A DNA stretch of 27,362 bases, from the NCBI RefSeq assembly GCF_015057245.1, contig NZ_SVET01000026.1, positions 1 to 27,362 on the forward strand, in the 5' to 3' direction. Position 1 is the stretch's first letter, and every line of letters begins with the position of its first letter. Of this stretch, positions 7,427-15,622 are shown in pieces. Source of the stretch: Pseudobutyrivibrio ruminis. GTDB lineage: Bacteria > Bacillota > Clostridia > Lachnospirales > Lachnospiraceae. The notes below the pieces were generated by a model. It did no database searches. It was not told the origin of the DNA and saw nothing but the letters and a program-made list of their open reading frames with translations. The translations under genes were made by a program, and so were the position numbers.

Positions 7427-8392
7427 ATGAAAAATGATATATATGAACTCCTAAACCGAATAACAGATGAGGAAAAAATGATTCTTGAAGGGGATGCCAG
7501 CATTAGAAAAGAGCTGTATACCTCTGAAGATGAATTTGTAATAGATTCGGGAAAGCTTTTGGCACAAGGCAAGCTAATCGATATTCGCCCTCACACCAGA
7601 TTTGCATATTTCCCTACACATAGACACAACTATATCGAAATGGTTTGTATGCTAAAGGGTCATTTAACCACTCATTTTGTGGATGGTGAAACTTTGACTC
7701 TACATGAGGGAGATATTTTGCTTTTGAACAGACATGCCAGACATGATATTGAGCCATGCGGTAAGGATGATATTGCAATTAACTTTATTATTCTTCCTGA
7801 ATTCTTTTCCCGCACACAAATTTTCTATGATAGAAATGATATTTTGAGAGATTTTATCGTAGCATCCCTTTCAGAAAGAAAAAATTATAATGACTATCTG
7901 CTCTATCATGCCAAGGGAATACTGCCTGTCGAAAACTTATTAGAGAACTTAATCTGGACCCTTACATATCACAAAAATGATATGAACACTATAGCCATGT
8001 CCACAATGGATTTGCTTCTGATGAATCTTTGTACTCTCTCATCTGATACCTTAACAGACATGAGCCGTGGCAGTAACTCAATCACAATTCAGGCCCTGGA
8101 GTATATCGATACCCACTTTGATAATGGAACACTTGATGAACTGGCTCAGCTAACAGGATACTCCACAGCCTACCTTAGCCGACTTCTAAAGCAAAATACT
8201 GGTCTGAATTTTAAGCAGCTCCTTCAGCAACGCCGCCTGCAAGAATCTGCCTACCTTCTTGAAAGTACTACCCTTACAACAGAAAAAATCATAAAAAAAA
8301 TTGGCTACGAAAACTCTGCATATTTCTACAGAATCTTCGAAGCCAAATATGGTCTATCACCTAAGGAATATAGGATTAGATCTGGGCGATAA
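7427..8392 (+). CDS. AraC-type regulator of the rhamnose operon (cupin + HTH)
   Basis: The protein has 321 residues. An N-terminal cupin sensor spans roughly residues 55-130, with FPTHRHNYIEMV, LHEGDILLLN and RHDIEP as its beta-strand motifs. A two-part AraC/XylS DNA-binding domain follows at about 225-321 (GTLDELAQLTGYSTAYLSRLLKQ and EKIIKKIGYENSAYFYRIFEAKYGLSPKEYR). It is divergent from the isomerase operon and is the natural candidate for its rhamnose- or rhamnulose-responsive activator, as RhaS/RhaR-type AraC proteins are elsewhere. The ribosome site is poor: GGGA lies about 13 bases upstream of this ATG. An in-frame ATG at 7478 has GAGG five bases before it, but the residues lost would include a conserved-looking ELLNRITDEE start. 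Confidence 0.9.
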   Translation: MKNDIYELLNRITDEEKMILEGDASIRKELYTSEDEFVIDSGKLLAQGKLIDIRPHTRFAYFPTHRHNYIEMVCMLKGHLTTHFVDGETLTLHEGDILLLNRHARHDIEPCGKDDIAINFIILPEFFSRTQIFYDRNDILRDFIVASLSERKNYNDYLLYHAKGILPVENLLENLIWTLTYHKNDMNTIAMSTMDLLLMNLCTLSSDTLTDMSRGSNSITIQALEYIDTHFDNGTLDELAQLTGYSTAYLSRLLKQNTGLNFKQLLQQRRLQESAYLLESTTLTTEKIIKKIGYENSAYFYRIFEAKYGLSPKEYRIRSGR

Positions 8393-8409
8393 GACATATT
8401 TATAACTTA

Positions 8410-10641
8410 TTATAATTCACAAATATATTTTCCTTGAACTATTACCTCTTCACCATTAGGCTTTATCAATTTTCCAGATAAACCATCAGGTAATTCTACA
8501 CTATAAAGGCATTTGTCATCCTCATAGTGCCAACCTACTTTAATAACTCCTTTTTCGGATTTATAAGAGACTTTTGCATATTGTAGCTGTTTGCTTGGTA
8601 GTGGATTTAATACTAGTTCATCAAATGTGTATCGTAGACCACAAACACCCTCTATCAGCCACTCACAAATTGCTCCGTAGCTATAATGGTTTTGGGATGC
8701 TTTTCCATCCCATGTTTCCCAAACAGTTGTAGCGCCTTGACTTACTTCGTACAACCAACTTGGTTTTGTTTCCTGCAAAAGTAGCTTGTAAGCAGTTTCT
8801 ACATAACCGTTATCAGCAAGCACTTTGCATAAAAAAGGTGTCGATAAAAAGCCTGTATTTAAATGAAAATCCATCTTTTCAACTAAAGCATTTAGTTTTT
8901 TAGCATTGATGCAAATATCTTTCTCATCTAAAAGTCCAAAAGCTATTGGCCTTACATAATCCTTTTGTCGATCAGACTCAATGATGCCATTTGAAATAAA
9001 ACGGTGCTGGTATGCTTTTTTTGCGCCTTGGCTTATCTTCAAAAATTCTTTTGCATCTTCATGCTTTCCAATGATATCCGCCATTTCAGCTAAGAGCCTT
9101 GCAGAGTAGCTTAAATAAGCAGTTGCCACGCCACTCTTACCTTTCATATCTACTCCACTTGCAAATTCTACATCTGGTTCAGCCCATTCACCATAATCAA
9201 GTCCTGTTGTAACGTCATAAAAACTGTCTAAACTGCCGCTAAGAAGTTTTTTTATACAGCCTTTTTTTGCTCTTTTTCTGAGAAACATGAGCCACTTTTT
9301 CATTGCCTCATAGTTTTCACGAATAATCGACTGCTCTCCATATCTCTTATACAACGTGTGTGTAACAATAATAATTGCATCTCCCCATCCAGCAGATGCA
9401 GATAAAAGCTTTCCAAAGAAACTTTCCTCATTGTTTCTTGGTACGATATTTCTAACAGCTCCAGATTTATATTGATTTGCTCTGCAACTTGCCAGCCATT
9501 TTTCATAAATTCGTCTACAATCCATTAAATATAGACCAGTATTTACGAAAATCCCTGCATCACCAGTCCAACCTGCTCTTTCCCTAGTCGGACAATCCGT
9601 TGGTATATCACAGAAATTTCCCTTCATGCTCCACATTGCATTTTTGAACAACGTATTGAGCTTTTCATTGCTTGACTCAAAGCTTGCTGTTTCTTCCATA
9701 TCTGAATACACAGCAATTGCCTCAAACACTGCATCCTCTAATGAAATATCTGTTTCTATTAAACAATATCTGAATCCGAAAATAGAAAAATGTGGTTTGT
9801 AAGTATTTTTGCCATCATGAGCTGTATACTCAATTCTTTGAAAAATACCACCTTCTTTGTGACGTTCTCCAGGTTGAAAATTTTCAATAGTAAACTCACC
9901 ATTTTCATCTAGTGTTTCACCATGAGTTAATATGATTTTTTGACCAGACTTTGCATTAAATGTCATCTGAACATATCCTGCAATATTTTGACCAAAATCT
10001 ATGACTGTTTTTCCAGATGGAGTTTTTATTTGCTTTCCCTTAAATCTTTCCTTCTCAACAATATGAGGATTATCTGTAAATATTAGATTGTTAAAGGAAT
10101 AGTTCTTCTCGTATACATGTGATTTGTTTTCTTGTACGGTTTTAGAACAATCAATCACTTCTCCCTGGCACATATCAGCAGACACTATTTCAGAATGAGG
10201 ATAAGTCTCCCATGTATCATCAGTTTTCACAATAATAGTATCTTCCGAAGAAATCCACGCCAAAAGTCCAATATGGGTTCCAAAAAGATTCCTTGCGCCA
10301 GTAACACCTGCTGCACTTCTATACCAGCCATCTCCAAGCAATACCTTAATAGTATTATTGCCTTCCCTCAAAAGACCTGCAACGTTATATCTTTGAACAT
10401 ATAGTTCCTTTTCATATTCCGATGTGCCTGGAGCAAAAACAAAGTCTCCTACTCTGTGATTATTGATATATGCCTCATAACATCCATGGGCTGTGATAAA
10501 TAGTTCCTCGTTACCATTTATAGTTTTTACATCAAAAGACTTTTCCACCCACTTTGGTCTTTGTCTTTTTTCTGTATCAATTTCCTTTTCTGGTTCTATC
10601 CAATGTACTAGATTCGATTTTAATATTTCACTATTTTTCAT
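8410..10641 (-). CDS. Alpha-L-rhamnosidase (GH78)
   Basis: The 743-residue enzyme would hydrolyse terminal alpha-L-rhamnose from glycosides. The N-terminal beta-domain (Bac_rhamnosid_N type, to about 170) reads AHGCYEAYINNHRVGDFVFAP and LLGDGWYRS. An (alpha/alpha)6 catalytic domain follows, with DCPTRERAGWTGD holding Asp349, Glu354 and Asp361. Glu642 in TTVWETWDG matches the general base of characterised GH78 enzymes, and NHYSYGAICEWL follows it. It is at the short end for GH78, lacking extra N-terminal modules, and has no signal peptide, so it should act in the cytoplasm on imported substrate. It overlaps the preceding TIM-barrel gene by 11 bases and has AGGAG about 12 bases upstream of the ATG. 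It converges on the AraC gene with an 18-bp gap and no visible terminator. Confidence 0.95.
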   Translation of the reverse strand: MKNSEILKSNLVHWIEPEKEIDTEKRQRPKWVEKSFDVKTINGNEELFITAHGCYEAYINNHRVGDFVFAPGTSEYEKELYVQRYNVAGLLREGNNTIKVLLGDGWYRSAAGVTGARNLFGTHIGLLAWISSEDTIIVKTDDTWETYPHSEIVSADMCQGEVIDCSKTVQENKSHVYEKNYSFNNLIFTDNPHIVEKERFKGKQIKTPSGKTVIDFGQNIAGYVQMTFNAKSGQKIILTHGETLDENGEFTIENFQPGERHKEGGIFQRIEYTAHDGKNTYKPHFSIFGFRYCLIETDISLEDAVFEAIAVYSDMEETASFESSNEKLNTLFKNAMWSMKGNFCDIPTDCPTRERAGWTGDAGIFVNTGLYLMDCRRIYEKWLASCRANQYKSGAVRNIVPRNNEESFFGKLLSASAGWGDAIIIVTHTLYKRYGEQSIIRENYEAMKKWLMFLRKRAKKGCIKKLLSGSLDSFYDVTTGLDYGEWAEPDVEFASGVDMKGKSGVATAYLSYSARLLAEMADIIGKHEDAKEFLKISQGAKKAYQHRFISNGIIESDRQKDYVRPIAFGLLDEKDICINAKKLNALVEKMDFHLNTGFLSTPFLCKVLADNGYVETAYKLLLQETKPSWLYEVSQGATTVWETWDGKASQNHYSYGAICEWLIEGVCGLRYTFDELVLNPLPSKQLQYAKVSYKSEKGVIKVGWHYEDDKCLYSVELPDGLSGKLIKPNGEEVIVQGKYICEL

Positions 10642-11491
10642 AAATATAATTCTCCTGCAAAAACGCTATGCTTTTCTCCAAAGATTCAAGAGGATTATTG
10701 TTAATCCAATTTCTATGACTTTCGAGAATTATTGCATCTGCATTTTTTATACAATCCAAACTAAGAATCTTTTTTAATGGCATATTTCCATATCCTAACT
10801 CTATGGAATCTGATTTAAGTATTGGAGTAATTGGAGCTTTTTTAACTCTTGAGCCTCTATCATTGATATGATATAAGACCAACCTATCATTAAGCTGCTC
10901 CATTATAGGAATAATTTCAACACCAGCTTCTGCAGGCCAATATGAATCAAATTCTACCTTAACCAAATCAGGATCCGTATCCTTAAGTATCATTTCATAT
11001 GCCGTATATTTATTATCAACCTTCAAAAATTCCACATTATGGTTGTGATATAGTAATTGCAAATCTGATTCATGTAGTCTCGCGCCTACTTTGTCCAATC
11101 TTTTTGCTAAAGACTTTACATTATCATAATTGCCATAATCAAATCTGTACATTCCAGTTATTACTATTTTGTTTGTGTCTAATTCTCTCGCCTTTGAAAT
11201 AACTTCATCAATTCTATTTTCCAAACTTCCTAAATCGGCATGAAGACTAGTAGCTTTAAGTCTACTTTCCTTTAACATATCGGGCCAATATATATTGGCC
11301 CCCTTACCAACAGGCATCCCTGCCATTTTTGTAAGCAATCTAACTATAAGTGGCGTGTCCTCAATCATAAATAGATTCAATTCTATTCCATCGTAACCAA
11401 CCTGTTTTATTCGTTTCAAAGTACTTAATGTTGTCTTCTCATCTTTACATGCCGATCCAATCATTATCTGTTGCACAGCTAAATTATTCAT
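10631..11491 (-). CDS. Sugar isomerase/epimerase-like TIM-barrel protein
   Basis: The 286-residue protein is of the xylose-isomerase-like/AP-endonuclease-2 TIM-barrel superfamily. The divalent-metal site can be placed: Glu154 in YHNHNVEF, Asp182 in VKVEFDSYW, His208 in LYHIND and Glu257 in IILESH. VGYDGIELN is the first-strand signature. Relatives include IolE, YcjR-like epimerases and 3-keto-sugar-acting enzymes, so the exact reaction cannot be read from sequence. No Gfo/Idh/MocA oxidoreductase partner lies nearby. It sits between the symporter and the GH78 gene, so it probably processes a sugar released from the imported rhamnoside. The ribosome site is weak (AAGAG close to the ATG); translation may depend on coupling with the symporter gene five bases upstream. 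Confidence 0.82.
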   Translation of the reverse strand: MNNLAVQQIMIGSACKDEKTTLSTLKRIKQVGYDGIELNLFMIEDTPLIVRLLTKMAGMPVGKGANIYWPDMLKESRLKATSLHADLGSLENRIDEVISKARELDTNKIVITGMYRFDYGNYDNVKSLAKRLDKVGARLHESDLQLLYHNHNVEFLKVDNKYTAYEMILKDTDPDLVKVEFDSYWPAEAGVEIIPIMEQLNDRLVLYHINDRGSRVKKAPITPILKSDSIELGYGNMPLKKILSLDCIKNADAIILESHRNWINNNPLESLEKSIAFLQENYIYEK

Positions 11492-11496
11492 TACTC

Positions 11497-12957
11497 TTAT
11501 TTCACTTTCGCTTTCTGTTCTGCTATCTTTTCCTGAATCCTTACCATTTCTTCTTTAGATATAGGAGAAAGCTTCATTGCAAATAGATTACAAATCCAAC
11601 CAATAAATGGTAATCCAATATATATGAATATTGTCATATTTTTAATTGCAAGACTTGGTGTATCTGTTGGCTGTGGCATTGTTGATGTATAGCCAATTAA
11701 AGCTATAAGTGTAGTTGCCAAAACTGCACCAAGGGATGAAAGAATACGATCAAAGAAATTGTATGTTCCTGTAACAACCGCAGGCATATATTTTCCTGAA
11801 CGGGCCATTTCATAATCAATCACATCCCCACTCATAGAAGATGTGGCAGTTGTCACACACATCTTTGCACCATTAACTAATAATGTAATTACAAAGAATA
11901 TAGCAGTTGGAAGTATTTCAACAGTAACCGTTCTCATATCCACAATATACATGAATGCAGCTAGTAATAAGGAAAACGCCATACTTATTCCTGTCCAAAA
12001 ATAAAGTGCTTCCTTGCTACCATGTTTACCTGCATATCTTGCGCCAAAAATAGCAAAAGCTATAGAAGGTAGCATAGCAACAACATTTAATATTGTAGAT
12101 AATTGCATGTTTCCAATTAGAATACCAAATAACATTGTAGTAATAATAGATTGACTAGCAGTCTGCTGTGCTAGCTTGTCAGTAGCTCCAGCCACAATGT
12201 ACATTTGTAAAGCCTTGTTCGATTTCAAAAGCTTTATCATATCCTTAATTTTCACCTTTTCACTTGCGCCCTGACTATCTGCACCAAAATTTTCTGGCTT
12301 ATCAGCCTCTGATATACCAATACAAGCAAGTATCGTAAATACGAATGATATAATAATTGTCACTGTAGCGCATGCCGCGAGCATCTCTACTGTGTATTCA
12401 TTGTTGTATTTAGGTAGCAAAACAACAGTAAAAAATACAGTCATTATCATTGGTGCAAAATAATTATAAACTGTTCCCCACACACCAACGATTGGTCTTT
12501 GCTTTGGATCATTTGTCATAACAGGTCCAGCAATCATACCAGCAACATTATTCATCGTATATCCCACAATGTATATTAGATACATCACAGTAAAAAGAAT
12601 AATTCCATGGCCTTTGCCTGAGCACCATATATAAAGCATAAAAATTGCCAAACTTTCTAAACCCCAGCCAGCAAGCAAAAATAAGCGAATTTTTCCAAAT
12701 CTTGTCATAGTCTTATCAATTAACATAGCTATGAACGGATTAATGAATCCATCAAATATTCTTGTAGCGGTCAATAAAAATCCAACAAGAGCAGTTGCAA
12801 TTCCATAACCTACATTAGCCACATAACTTGCATATGTTAAAAGCATATAAAAACACATTGCTCCACCTGAGTTAATTGTTGTAAGCGCAATTTGCCAATT
12901 CTTTGCTTTTCTATAAATATCTTTTTCTTCCATATTAGATGTTAAATTCGATGTCAT
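11497..12957 (-). CDS. GPH-family glycoside:cation symporter (MFS_2)
   Basis: This roughly 486-residue membrane protein has about 12 hydrophobic segments and the glycoside-pentoside-hexuronide signature RIFDGFINPFIAMLIDKT...RFGK after the second segment. GPH carriers import di- or monosaccharide glycosides with Na+ or H+ (family knowledge). Between the GH1 and GH78 genes the likely cargo is a rhamnosyl-glucoside or similar glycoside. I chose the ATG at 12957, which has GAGG seven bases upstream. A GTG at 12969 that touches the GH1 stop codon would add four residues but lacks its own ribosome site. The C-terminus is a charged cytoplasmic tail (KEEMVRIQEKIAEQKAKVK). Confidence 0.92.
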   Translation of the reverse strand: MTSNLTSNMEEKDIYRKAKNWQIALTTINSGGAMCFYMLLTYASYVANVGYGIATALVGFLLTATRIFDGFINPFIAMLIDKTMTRFGKIRLFLLAGWGLESLAIFMLYIWCSGKGHGIILFTVMYLIYIVGYTMNNVAGMIAGPVMTNDPKQRPIVGVWGTVYNYFAPMIMTVFFTVVLLPKYNNEYTVEMLAACATVTIIISFVFTILACIGISEADKPENFGADSQGASEKVKIKDMIKLLKSNKALQMYIVAGATDKLAQQTASQSIITTMLFGILIGNMQLSTILNVVAMLPSIAFAIFGARYAGKHGSKEALYFWTGISMAFSLLLAAFMYIVDMRTVTVEILPTAIFFVITLLVNGAKMCVTTATSSMSGDVIDYEMARSGKYMPAVVTGTYNFFDRILSSLGAVLATTLIALIGYTSTMPQPTDTPSLAIKNMTIFIYIGLPFIGWICNLFAMKLSPISKEEMVRIQEKIAEQKAKVK

Positions 12958-12968
12958 AATAAACCTCA

Positions 12969-14264
12969 CTACTTTTCAATAAAACTGCCAAGAACCTTTA
13001 GGCTGTTTTTTGGTGTTCTTTCCATTGTATTTCTGTCTACAGAGATTAATCCAAATGTCATTGAAAATCCCTTCTGCCATTCAAAATTATCCAGTAATGA
13101 CCATGCAAAATATCCCTTTAGCTTTATGCCTTCTTCAATGCAATTTTTAAGACCTGACATAGCCTCTTTTATAAACTCACATCTTCGGTCATCATCCGCT
13201 GTTGCTATTCCATTTTCAGAAACAATTAAATTTCCCTTAAATTCTTTAGCGCATTTTCTAACAACATTTACAATTCCCACTGGATAATCTTCATATCCCA
13301 TCTGTGTTTTGGGTCCTGTTTCAAGTGTTGGATTTGCCCCATTTGCATCAAAAAGCTTTCTTGTATAACACTGAACGCCTAAGAAATCGTCGTTTTTGAT
13401 ATATGGCAAATAATGCAAAAATTCACTATCCCATGCTTCCTTCGCATACTCTTCGCCGCCCTCTACACACTGAATATCATGAAGAGAAAGTGTTAAACCG
13501 ACCTGAATATTTGAGTCAATATTTTTTATTGCAGCTCTGGCAGCATTATGTGCTTTCATTACAAGTAAATCGCCTTCTTCCGATGCTTGGGATACAAAAT
13601 TTGCAACTTTCCTTGGATCAGCAACATTGAAAGCTTTTGCAGTTTCCATCATAGACATCATCATCTGAGATTGATTCTGCGAAAGATTAACTCCAACCTG
13701 TACTGAACCCTCCTGATTTTGTACTTCTGACTGTTTTGCCATTCTTCCCATAATGTCTTTAATCAAAAACGCCATTTGAAGTCTCATGTTTGCTTCATTA
13801 ATGGTGCACACATATCTGACCTTGCCAGCTATATGTTCTGTTACATATTTTGCATATCTCTCAAAGTAGTAAACCACTTCAGGCGCTTCCCAGCCCCCTT
13901 TAGTTATCAGCCAAGCAGGTGATGTAAAGTGATGATAAGTTACTACTGGCTCAATTCCATTTTCTTTGCAATAATCAATCACCTGAATGTAATGATTCAT
14001 TTCTTGTTCATCCCATTGTCCCTCGGTTGGCTCTATTCTTGCCCATTCAATGGAAAATCTATATGCATTTAGTCCTGCCTGCTTTAGCAAATCTATATCT
14101 TCTTTGTATCTGTTATAGTGATCCACTGCCAATCCAGATTTTTCAGCAAACATAGAATGCTCTATATTCTCCATAACCCAATAATCACTATTTGTATTGT
14201 TCCCCTCAACTTGATGAGCCGCTGTAGCTGCTCCTAACATAAAATCTTTTTTAAATAGCTCCAT
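12969..14264 (-). CDS. Glycoside hydrolase family 1 beta-glycosidase
   Basis: This 431-residue GH1 retaining enzyme has no signal peptide and is the first gene of the rhamnoside operon. The TIM-barrel start is FMLGAATAAHQVEGN. The acid/base is Glu157 in TINEAN and the nucleophile Glu350 in VSENGIA. Both catalytic residues are kept, but the usual NEP is NEA and the usual TENG is SENG. Residues 175-210 carry a Gln/Met-rich stretch unlike classical GH1 loops, close to the active-site entrance. LLDNFEWQKGFSMTFGLISVD is the typical C-terminal block. It probably removes beta-glucose from the aglycone or cleaves the disaccharide; 6-phospho-beta-glucosidase is less likely with a GPH symporter instead of a PTS. 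The ATG at 14264 has GGGGGG seven bases upstream; the ATG at 14279 does not. Confidence 0.92.
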   Translation of the reverse strand: MELFKKDFMLGAATAAHQVEGNNTNSDYWVMENIEHSMFAEKSGLAVDHYNRYKEDIDLLKQAGLNAYRFSIEWARIEPTEGQWDEQEMNHYIQVIDYCKENGIEPVVTYHHFTSPAWLITKGGWEAPEVVYYFERYAKYVTEHIAGKVRYVCTINEANMRLQMAFLIKDIMGRMAKQSEVQNQEGSVQVGVNLSQNQSQMMMSMMETAKAFNVADPRKVANFVSQASEEGDLLVMKAHNAARAAIKNIDSNIQVGLTLSLHDIQCVEGGEEYAKEAWDSEFLHYLPYIKNDDFLGVQCYTRKLFDANGANPTLETGPKTQMGYEDYPVGIVNVVRKCAKEFKGNLIVSENGIATADDDRRCEFIKEAMSGLKNCIEEGIKLKGYFAWSLLDNFEWQKGFSMTFGLISVDRNTMERTPKNSLKVLGSFIEK

Positions 14265-14295
14265 ATCGTAGCCCCCCATTTCTTATTATGGGTTA

Positions 14296-14324
14296 ATTAT
14301 ATTTGACAGCAGGATATACAAATA
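14296..14324 (-). promoter_or_regulatory. Promoter of the GH1-symporter-epimerase-GH78 operon
   Basis: A perfect -10 TATAAT (14301-14296) has a very poor -35 at 17 bp (TATTTG, 14324-14319). The start would be near 14289, about 25 bases before the GH1 ATG. The lack of a -35 and the AraC-type repeats ending five bases upstream of it suggest an activator-dependent promoter. Confidence 0.55.
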
Positions 14325-14331
14325 ATAGAAT
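14303..14331 (+). promoter_or_regulatory. Promoter of the divergent AraC-type regulator
   Basis: A perfect -35 TTGACA (14303-14308), a 17-bp spacer and -10 TAGAAT (14326-14331, 5/6 match) read toward the regulator gene. Start near 14338. It overlaps the opposite GH1 promoter, and its -10 overlaps the first AATTGTACA repeat. Confidence 0.7.
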
Positions 14332-14357
14332 TGTACATATTTTATTAAAATTGTACA
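14329..14357. promoter_or_regulatory. Two AATTGTACA direct repeats 20 bp apart, candidate AraC operator
   Basis: AATTGTACA occurs at 14329-14337 and again at 14349-14357, identical over nine bases and exactly 20 bp apart, about two helical turns. This is the arrangement expected for an AraC-family dimer. The repeats lie just upstream of the weak -35 of the GH1 operon and over the -10 and start of the regulator's own promoter. Confidence 0.6.
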
Positions 14358-14376
14358 CTACAAAAGGAGAGCGCTA

Positions 14377-15603
14377 ATGTCACACAGATTACAGCTATTA
14401 GAATCCCTACAATCTACAATCAACATTCCTTTTTGCATCTACAATAGCCACACTGAAATCTCCTATTCCATTCCAGACATTCCTATGCCTAGCTTAATGA
14501 AATATGTGGTCACAAGATTTAATAATGAGGAGCACGATATGGATACCCCTCTAATCATTATTGAAGAACCTTCCATTTTTATAGCCATTTCTAAGCTATC
14601 CGACTACAGTTTTCTAATTCTTGGCCCTTCTTTACCTCAAGAACATAGTGATGAATTTATAAATCACTTTTTCTTTGGCAAACCATATAGTAAAGACAAA
14701 GATGCAATTAAGCTAAACATAAAACAAAGTAAGCTTATTTCTATTGAAGAGTTAAAAAATGCCCTTTGCCTAGCCTACTTTATCAATACTGCTAAGGAGC
14801 TAGACAAATCAAATATCTTAGTTGATGAAATCATAGCTTCAAATGAACCCTTAGATAATCTTCAATCACTTCTTGAAGTAAATCATCTTGAACCCGACGA
14901 TAAAGATTACAGTAGCCCTGAATCTATCAACAACAACCTATACTCATATTTCGCAATGGACGGAATTCCAGTCATGGAAGACCTATTTAAAAAATTTTCA
15001 GAGCCAAATCAATATTCATTTACAAAAATGTCATTAGATCACGATCGGCAAACAAAATATGTATTTATGGTCGTTGCCAACAAAATTTGTCAGGAAGCAA
15101 TACGCAGTGGTGTTGGAGAAGATGCTATAAATGTGATTGCTGAGATTATTTGTCAAAGGGTTGACTCAGCACCAACTTATTTTGATGTAAGACCATATTA
15201 TGTAGAACTTATTGCCGCAATCTCAGAAGTTGTAAATAAACAATCTACAAATAAAAAAGGCTACTCCCCTATGATTTCGAATTGTGTCTCTTACATCAAT
15301 TCACATGTACAGAAAAAACTAAACTTATCTGTACTATCGGAAATATGCAATGTTTCCGAGCGTTGGCTTTCCAAATGCTTTAGAAAAGAGGTCGGTATGT
15401 CTATTCCTGATTACATAAATAATATTAAGCTTCAAAGAAGTACCCAATTACTTCTGTATTCAAATGCAACTATTGAAGAAATATCGGATTTTTTCAGCTT
15501 TTCGAATCAAAGCTATTACTCGAAATTATTTAAAGAAAAATATTCCTGCACCCCATTGGAGTACAGGAATAATAAAAGTATAGATAACCCAGCTCACACC
15601 TAG
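14377..15603 (+). CDS. AraC-type regulator of the rhamnoside operon
   Basis: The protein has 408 residues. The C-terminal AraC DNA-binding domain (about 300-395) is clear: KLNLSVLSEICNVSERWLSKCFRKEVGMSIPDYINNIKLQRS, then ATIEEISDFFSFSNQSYYSKLFKEKYSCTPLEYR. The first 280 residues have no cupin motif that I recognise and no REC phosphorylation motif or membrane segment; they resemble the long, poorly described sensor regions of some Clostridial AraC proteins. AAGGAGA precedes the ATG by seven to eight bases. It is divergent from the GH1 operon and probably activates it on binding a rhamnoside or a breakdown product, while repressing itself through the intergenic repeats. Its stop codon lies in the loop of its own terminator. 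Confidence 0.9.
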   Translation: MSHRLQLLESLQSTINIPFCIYNSHTEISYSIPDIPMPSLMKYVVTRFNNEEHDMDTPLIIIEEPSIFIAISKLSDYSFLILGPSLPQEHSDEFINHFFFGKPYSKDKDAIKLNIKQSKLISIEELKNALCLAYFINTAKELDKSNILVDEIIASNEPLDNLQSLLEVNHLEPDDKDYSSPESINNNLYSYFAMDGIPVMEDLFKKFSEPNQYSFTKMSLDHDRQTKYVFMVVANKICQEAIRSGVGEDAINVIAEIICQRVDSAPTYFDVRPYYVELIAAISEVVNKQSTNKKGYSPMISNCVSYINSHVQKKLNLSVLSEICNVSERWLSKCFRKEVGMSIPDYINNIKLQRSTQLLLYSNATIEEISDFFSFSNQSYYSKLFKEKYSCTPLEYRNNKSIDNPAHT

Positions 15604-15622
15604 TGTAAGCTGGGTCTTTTTT
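15587..15622. terminator. Bidirectional terminator between the AraC and GH8 genes
   Basis: Bases 15587-15599 pair with 15603-15615 around a 3-nt loop. The plus-strand RNA has one C/A mismatch and a TCTTTTTT tail (15615-15622). In the minus-strand RNA the same position is a G-U pair, making a continuous 13-bp stem but with a weaker T tail. It therefore serves both converging genes. The plus-strand stop codon TAG (15601-15603) lies in the loop and at the base of the 3' arm. Confidence 0.85.

Noticed and set aside
12957..12969. GTG start of the symporter touching the GH1 stop codon
   Set aside because: The ATG four codons later has a proper GAGG seven bases upstream, while the GTG does not.
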